A stretch of DNA of 64,000 bases from UBA6912 sp041611095 (GTDB lineage Bacteria; Actinomycetota; Acidimicrobiia; Spongiisociales; UBA5794). Position 1 is the first letter of the stretch, and each line of letters opens with the position of its first letter. The position numbers and the translations under genes are program-made. Below, one piece after another: positions 60,212-64,000 of the stretch. Under the pieces are notes generated by a model that saw nothing but the letters and a program-made list of their open reading frames with translations, was not told where the DNA came from and did not search any database. The stretch spans positions 86,500-150,499 of the forward strand of contig JBFINP010000002.1 in NCBI GenBank assembly GCA_041611095.1, written 5' to 3'.

Positions 60212-60705
60212 GCGGCGGGCGTGGCGAGACCTTCGACCACCTCGCCGCCGAGGTCGAGGAGTGCCGCCGGATCGATCTTCACCTTGATCGACCGGCTGCC
60301 GCCTCCGAGGATGATCCACGGCAGCTCCATGACCGCGGCGTCGACATAGAGCGGCAGCTCTTTGGGCAAAGCGAACGGCGTGACTCCTCCGACTTTCATG
60401 CCCGTGACGTCCTCGGTCACGTCCGGTGGCGCAAACGAGAGCTTGCGAACACCGAGCAGGTCCCTCACGGTCCGGTTGACGTCGAGGCGGGTTGTTGCGA
60501 GAACGACGCACGCCGCATGACGTCCGGGAGGGCGCTTCGACGCGACGACGATCGTGTTGGCGCTCTGGCCTTCGGGATAGCCGTAGTGCGCACAGAACTC
60601 GGCCGTGTCCGCCAGCGCCGGGTCACAGTCGATGATCTCGTGGGGGAGGTCGAGTCGGTCGACGGCGGTCCTGACGGTCTGCTCGATGTCGCCGTCCGCC
60701 GTCAT
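60208..60705 (-). CDS. YbaK/EbsC-type aminoacyl-tRNA deacylase-like protein
   Basis: 165 residues. ANTIVVASKRPPGRHAACVV, RKLSFAPPDVTEDVTGMKVG and GGGSRSIKVKIDPAALL follow the YbaK/ProX fold, trans-editing factors that hydrolyse mischarged tRNAs (Cys- or Ala-tRNA-Pro). The catalytic Lys of YbaK aligns with the KVKI/SK region only loosely; specificity is not clear. ATG at 60705 overlaps the pfk stop. Confidence 0.85.
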   Translation of the reverse strand: MTADGDIEQTVRTAVDRLDLPHEIIDCDPALADTAEFCAHYGYPEGQSANTIVVASKRPPGRHAACVVLATTRLDVNRTVRDLLGVRKLSFAPPDVTEDVTGMKVGGVTPFALPKELPLYVDAAVMELPWIILGGGSRSIKVKIDPAALLDLGGEVVEGLATPAA

Positions 60706-61826
60706 GCGCTCACGTCGCCGAAGCCGACGCCCAGTGACCGCGCCGCCTGGATCCAACGGTGGTCGAGGGGAACCGTCTTGCGCCTCCCGGCGACCTCTTC
60801 GAGCGGGACCGGGACCACATCGGATCCGCGCATCCCGACCATCACCCCCGACACCCCTTCGACGATGAGCTCCACGGCGGCGGTGCCCAGGCGGGTGGCC
60901 AGGAGCCGGTCGACCGCGGACGGCGTGCCCCCGCGTTGCACGTGACCGAGGATGGTCACGCGGGCTTCCAGGCCGGTGAGCTCCTCGAGACGGTGGGCGA
61001 GCCGGTCGGTGCCATGGGCTTGGGCGGCTTCCAACTCGGCGAGTTCCGCTTCGTCGTCCTTCGTGTCGCTCTTCCCGGCGGCGATGGCGGCCTCGAGCTC
61101 GTCGAGGCGAGCCCAATCGGGTGCCGGCGAAGCACCCTCGGACACCACGACGATGCTGAACGTGCTACCCGCCGTCTTCCTGTCGAGGATGGACTCGGCG
61201 ATCGCCTCGACCGAGTAGGGGATCTCGGGAATCAGGATCACGTCGGCCCCGCCGGCGAGACCCGACCCGAGCGCCAGCCATCCCGTGTTGTGACCCATGA
61301 CCTCCACCACGATGATCCGATGGTGCGAGTGCGCCGTCGAGTGCAGCCGATCGATGGCCTCCGTGGCGATGCCGAGCGCAGTGTCGAACCCGAAGGTGAC
61401 GTCGGTTCCCCACACGTCGTTGTCGATGGTCTTCGGCAGCGTGAGCACCGGCAGGCCCTTCTCGAAGAGCCGCAGAGCGTTCTTGGCCGTGCCGCCACCA
61501 CCGAGACAGACGAGGGCATCGAGCCCGAGCGAGGCGAAGTTCTCGAGCATCGAGTCGGTCATGTCCATGACCTTGCCGCCGATGTCCATCTTGTGCGGCT
61601 TCTCGCGGCTCGTGCCGAGGATGGTGCCGCCCTTGGTCAGGATGCCGGACAGCGTCTCGCTGTCGAGACGGACGAAACGCTGCTGCATGAGGCCGCGAAA
61701 CCCGTCTCGGAACCCGATGACCGCCATCTCGTGGGAACGAATGGCGGCCTTGCCGATGCCACGGATGGCCGCGTTGAGACCGGGCGAGTCGCCGCCGGCG
61801 GTGAGGATTCCAATGCTCTTTGCCAC
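60702..61826 (-). CDS. 6-phosphofructokinase, donor specificity uncertain
   Basis: 374 residues. GILTAGGDSPGLNAAIRG opens the family fold; PKTIDNDVWGTDVTFGFDTA holds the catalytic Asp, and ILGHVQRGGTPSA is the allosteric/substrate region. The donor site reads LGGGGT (108-113), where ATP enzymes have GGDGS/T and PPi enzymes GGDDT. PKTIDND with Lys rather than Gly resembles PPi-dependent or mixed forms. GTG at 61826 lies 6 nt after GGGGAG. First gene of pfk-ybaK-GNAT. Confidence 0.9.
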   Translation of the reverse strand: MAKSIGILTAGGDSPGLNAAIRGIGKAAIRSHEMAVIGFRDGFRGLMQQRFVRLDSETLSGILTKGGTILGTSREKPHKMDIGGKVMDMTDSMLENFASLGLDALVCLGGGGTAKNALRLFEKGLPVLTLPKTIDNDVWGTDVTFGFDTALGIATEAIDRLHSTAHSHHRIIVVEVMGHNTGWLALGSGLAGGADVILIPEIPYSVEAIAESILDRKTAGSTFSIVVVSEGASPAPDWARLDELEAAIAAGKSDTKDDEAELAELEAAQAHGTDRLAHRLEELTGLEARVTILGHVQRGGTPSAVDRLLATRLGTAAVELIVEGVSGVMVGMRGSDVVPVPLEEVAGRRKTVPLDHRWIQAARSLGVGFGDVSA

Positions 61827-61950
61827 GTTGGCTCCCCGATGGTGGTTGAGGATCATACCGACCGTGCGACGGGTGGCCGGGGCAGACGCGAAGCGTCGGG
61901 CGACCACGGAGACCGATCATCGAGAAAGTGTGGCGCAAGTCTCGAGATCT

Positions 61951-62037
61951 ATGGCAGAATCCCCTCACCAGAGAAAGGAGGTGGTCCAAATCTGCACTGA
62001 CAGTCTTTACAGGACCCTGGAGGTGGCCGAGCGCTAG
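61951..62037 (+). other. Possible leader peptide frame with 16S-anti-complement motif
   Basis: A 28-codon frame (ATG 61951, TAG 62035-62037) contains AAAGGAGGTGGTCC at 61974-61987, a near-complete complement of the 16S rRNA 3' tail. If that is a ribosome-binding site, translation would begin at about 61990 (ATC) and give about 15 residues ending TLEVAER. GGTCC (61983-61987) can also pair with GGACC (62012-62016). It leads straight into the hairpin array below. Either a leader ORF or a structured RNA. Confidence 0.35.
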
Positions 62038-62045
62038 GCGGCCGT

Positions 62046-62232
62046 TCCTAGCAAAGCCTCTAGGAGGGGTCGTCTCGCCGGCGGCATCGACCGCCGGCAC
62101 AGGTGGCGACTCCTACTCGGACCACCGGAACCCGGAGACCGCAAGAAGGTCCCTTGCGGCGGCGCTCAGGCGCTGAAGCTCTCCGGGTTCTTCCGCGCCG
62201 TGCGGCACGGCTCTGGGCCGCCCGACCCGGAA
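62046..62232 (+). ncRNA. Candidate structured RNA or leader of the substrate-binding protein gene
   Basis: Consecutive hairpins with almost no spacer: TCCTAG/CTAGGA (62046-62065), GCCGGCGG/CCGCCGGC (62077-62098), GGTGG/CCACC (62102-62126), then a perfect 11-bp stem GAACCCGGAGA/TCTCCGGGTTC (62128-62138 with 62180-62190) enclosing CCGCAAG/CTTGCGG and a GCGC stem, and GCCGTG/CACGGC (62197-62211) inside TTCCG/CGGAA. No plausible coding frame crosses it. It lies 110 nt before the substrate-binding lipoprotein. It matches no riboswitch or RNA I know (not tRNA, RNase P, SRP or 6S). Confidence 0.5.
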
Positions 62233-62342
62233 TCGGTTGGTTGTGAGCCGCAGAATGCGTATGCTTCCACCGATCCAACCGTGCTACCCCCGCTCCGGGG
62301 GCGCTCGGTATGGACGTAACCACGTAAACGGAAAGGACGCAC

Positions 62343-63689
62343 ATGAAGCGACCGATCAAGCTGCTCGCGATGCTGCTCGCGTTCGTGCTTGTCGTAGCTG
62401 CGTGTGGTGGCGACGACGACGCCGGTGACGACACCGGCGACACGACTGCCACGACCGCAGCACCGGACACGACTGCTGCACCGGACACGACAGCCGCACC
62501 AGATACCACCACACCGCCTTCAGGCGGCGCCAACGTCGACGGCGTGCTGACCATCGGCACACTGCTTCCCGTGACGGGCGACCTCGCCTTCCTCGGACCA
62601 CCCGAGGTAGCGGGCGCTCGTCTCGCCATCGAGGACATCAACGCCGCAGGCGGCGTACTCGGGCAGAACGTCGTACTCGTCGAAGGCGACTCCGGCGACA
62701 CGAACCAAGACATCGCCAACCCGGAGGTCGACCGCCTCCTGGCGGCGGGTGTCGACGCCATCATGGGTGCGGCCAGCTCGGCCGTGTCGAAGCTGGTGAT
62801 CGACAAGATCACGGGTAACAACGTGATCCACTTCTCGCCTGCGAACACGTCGCCTGACTTCACCACTTACGACGACAACGGCCTGTACTTCCGTACGGCG
62901 CCGTCGGACCTGCTCCAGGGCAAGGTCCTCGCCGACCAGGTGGCTGAGGAAGGCAACCAGTCGGTTGCCGTGCTGTTCCGCCAAGAGTCGTACGGCCAGG
63001 GTCTGGCCGACGCCTTCAAGGAGAACTTCGAGGCGCTCGGCGGCATCGTGGATCCGTTCCTGGCCTACGCCGTGGACACGGAGAACTTCGACGCCGAGGT
63101 CGACCAGATCGTGGCGGCGGCCCCGGATGCCGTTGTCGTCATCGGCTTCGCCGAGTCGGCCAACATCCTCACCACCATGCACGAGCGGGGCATCGGCCCG
63201 ACGAGTGACACGAACGTGTGGGGTGTTGACGGCAACATCGGTGGTATCGGCGCCGAGCTCGCCGATCCGAGCATCATCGCCGGGATGAAGGGCACGGAGC
63301 CGAGCGTCGACCTGGGCGCCATCTCCGACTTCACCGCCCGTCTCGATGAGGCGTACGAGGGTGGTGTCGGTGGCGTCTTCGCCTACGGCGCCGAGACCTA
63401 CGACGCGATCATCATCGTGGCGCTGGCTGCGGCGGTAGCCGGTACGGACGATCCGCTGGCAGTCGCCGCCGAGATCAACGGCGTGACGAAGGACGGCGAA
63501 AAGTGCACGAGCTACGAAGAGTGCATCGCCGTGATCGATGCGGGTGGCGACCCGGACTACGACGGCCAAGGTGGCCCGTACGAGTTCGTGGACGCCGGTG
63601 AGCCGGCGGCGGCCAGCTTCCGCATCGCTACCTACGACGGTGGCGAGACGCCGAACACCGACCTCGACGTGTATGTGTTCGCTAGCTGA
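62343..63689 (+). CDS. ABC transporter substrate-binding lipoprotein, branched-chain amino acid type
   Basis: 448 residues. Lipoprotein signal with VVAAC (Cys21), an Asp/Thr-rich linker with DTTAAPDTTAAP repeats, then a type I periplasmic-binding fold: LTIGTLLPVTGDLAFLGPP, ARLAIEDINAAGGVLG, GAASSAVSKLVIDKITGNNV and VAVLFRQESYGQGLADAFKE. LivK/UrtA-type receptors bind branched-chain amino acids, urea or small amides; the ligand is undetermined. No permease or ATPase genes are visible before the window ends. ATG at 62343 after GGAAAGGAC. Confidence 0.92.
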   Translation: MKRPIKLLAMLLAFVLVVAACGGDDDAGDDTGDTTATTAAPDTTAAPDTTAAPDTTTPPSGGANVDGVLTIGTLLPVTGDLAFLGPPEVAGARLAIEDINAAGGVLGQNVVLVEGDSGDTNQDIANPEVDRLLAAGVDAIMGAASSAVSKLVIDKITGNNVIHFSPANTSPDFTTYDDNGLYFRTAPSDLLQGKVLADQVAEEGNQSVAVLFRQESYGQGLADAFKENFEALGGIVDPFLAYAVDTENFDAEVDQIVAAAPDAVVVIGFAESANILTTMHERGIGPTSDTNVWGVDGNIGGIGAELADPSIIAGMKGTEPSVDLGAISDFTARLDEAYEGGVGGVFAYGAETYDAIIIVALAAAVAGTDDPLAVAAEINGVTKDGEKCTSYEECIAVIDAGGDPDYDGQGGPYEFVDAGEPAAASFRIATYDGGETPNTDLDVYVFAS

Positions 63690-63704
63690 GCGCACACATC
63701 GACC

Positions 63705-64000
63705 GTGATCAGAGAGGGGCCGCCCCCCGGGGGCGGCCCGGCGAGAGGCCTCGTCTTCCGCTTCGCCTCGGACGAGCCGGCGCGCCCGCCGACCGGGCCC
63801 GCCGAGTCCGGAAACGGCTCGAAGGCGTCCGACGACGCGGACCCGGCCGCGACGCCGCAGGCGGCCACGGCCGTGGCGCGGCCCGACCTGTCGACGGAAC
63901 GAGAGCCCTCCGTCGGCCGCCTCGCACCGCAGCGCCTCGCCGACGCCACCCCGGCGGCGGGCGTCGCCCGGGCGCGCTGCCGCGATTGCAGCCGGCCCCA
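63705..64000 (+). CDS. Possible coding frame running off the window
   Basis: One plus-strand frame stays open from about 63705 (GTG) to the end, 98 codons. In its last 75 codons more than 90 percent of third positions are G or C, against lower values at positions 1 and 2, the pattern of real genes in this window. The predicted sequence is low-complexity (Pro/Ala/Asp-rich) with a CRDC pair near the end. The true start is unclear; the hairpin at 63717-63739 falls inside the first codons, so the gene may begin after it. Confidence 0.35.
   Translation, partial: MIREGPPPGGGPARGLVFRFASDEPARPPTGPAESGNGSKASDDADPAATPQAATAVARPDLSTEREPSVGRLAPQRLADATPAAGVARARCRDCSRP
63717..63739 (+). terminator. Terminator after the substrate-binding protein gene
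   Basis: GGGCCGCCCC, loop CCG, GGGGCGGCCC: a perfect 10-bp stem 27 nt after the stop. No T-run. Confidence 0.65.

Noticed and set aside
61974..61987. Fragment of a 16S rRNA gene (3' end complement)
   Set aside because: Only 14 nt match and the flanks are unrelated to rRNA; a strong ribosome-binding site or RNA element explains it better.
62018..62126. tRNA-Ser/Leu-like or selenocysteine-tRNA-like gene
   Set aside because: There is a tRNA-like run (GGTGGCCGAGCGC, later a long arm), but no 7-nt anticodon loop on a 5-bp stem, no GTTCGAATC-type T loop and no closing acceptor strand.

Overview
The window is GC-rich, with compact genes, many GTG/TTG starts and 4-nt ATGA/GTGA overlaps. It reads as chromosomal sequence from an actinobacterium. 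Coenzyme F420 genes (cofD, cofE), PASTA-type class A PBP, DUF3499, DUF5719 and the order cofD/cofE - DUF3499 - phosphomannomutase - ahcY - comF - hpf - secA - prfB - ftsEX - smpB match actinobacterial synteny. Extracellular proteins with Cys-containing SLH-like repeats (GCNPP...FCP...RGQMAAFL) suggest Acidimicrobiia or a relative. That placement is inference; no rRNA marker is present.

Layout. 1-3.2 kb: truncated lipoprotein, remnant of an aminoglycoside-nucleotidyltransferase-like gene, class A PBP. 3.2-6.3 kb: acyl-CoA mutase large subunit and an LpdA-like flavoprotein that lacks one redox cysteine. 6.3-6.8 kb: palindrome-rich non-coding DNA. 6.8-12.2 kb: winged-helix protein, biotin-dependent acyl-CoA carboxylase alpha and beta subunits, and divergent biotin ligase. 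12.2-18.5 kb: hydrolase-like protein without its nucleophile, SLC13 permease, sugar epimerase, and a cofD-cofE-mutM operon whose first gene seems to use a non-standard start codon. 18.5-31 kb: envelope glycosylation genes (large GT2, DUF5719, PTPS-related membrane protein, GtrA, GT2, phosphomannomutase, cupin isomerase), then ahcY and comF. 31-41.1 kb: hpf, secA, prfB with its programmed frameshift, ftsE-ftsX-M23 peptidase, smpB, tmRNA.

41.4-54.2 kb is the most distinctive part. A NarL-type response regulator and a small receiver-like protein precede five Flp prepilin genes, each with its own upstream module: a TCATCA-N7-TGATGA inverted repeat, then an ATGAT-like hexamer exactly 20 nt later. 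Several have their own terminators. The rest of a Tad pilus operon follows: TadE, TadG-like, CpaB, CpaE, TadA/CpaF, a VWA-TadB fusion, TadC and a DnaB-like ATPase. No prepilin peptidase is present. 54.2-64 kb: MmyB-type regulator with a divergent membrane gene and a likely operator, an SLH-anchored metzincin, a second SLH protein with an unfamiliar C-terminal region, a pfk-ybaK-GNAT operon, a tightly packed hairpin region that may be an uncharacterised structured RNA, and a branched-chain-amino-acid-type substrate-binding lipoprotein.

Together the window holds a core block for envelope, division, secretion and ribosome rescue, central-carbon genes, and one complete-looking surface appendage locus whose major pilin gene has been amplified along with its control region.
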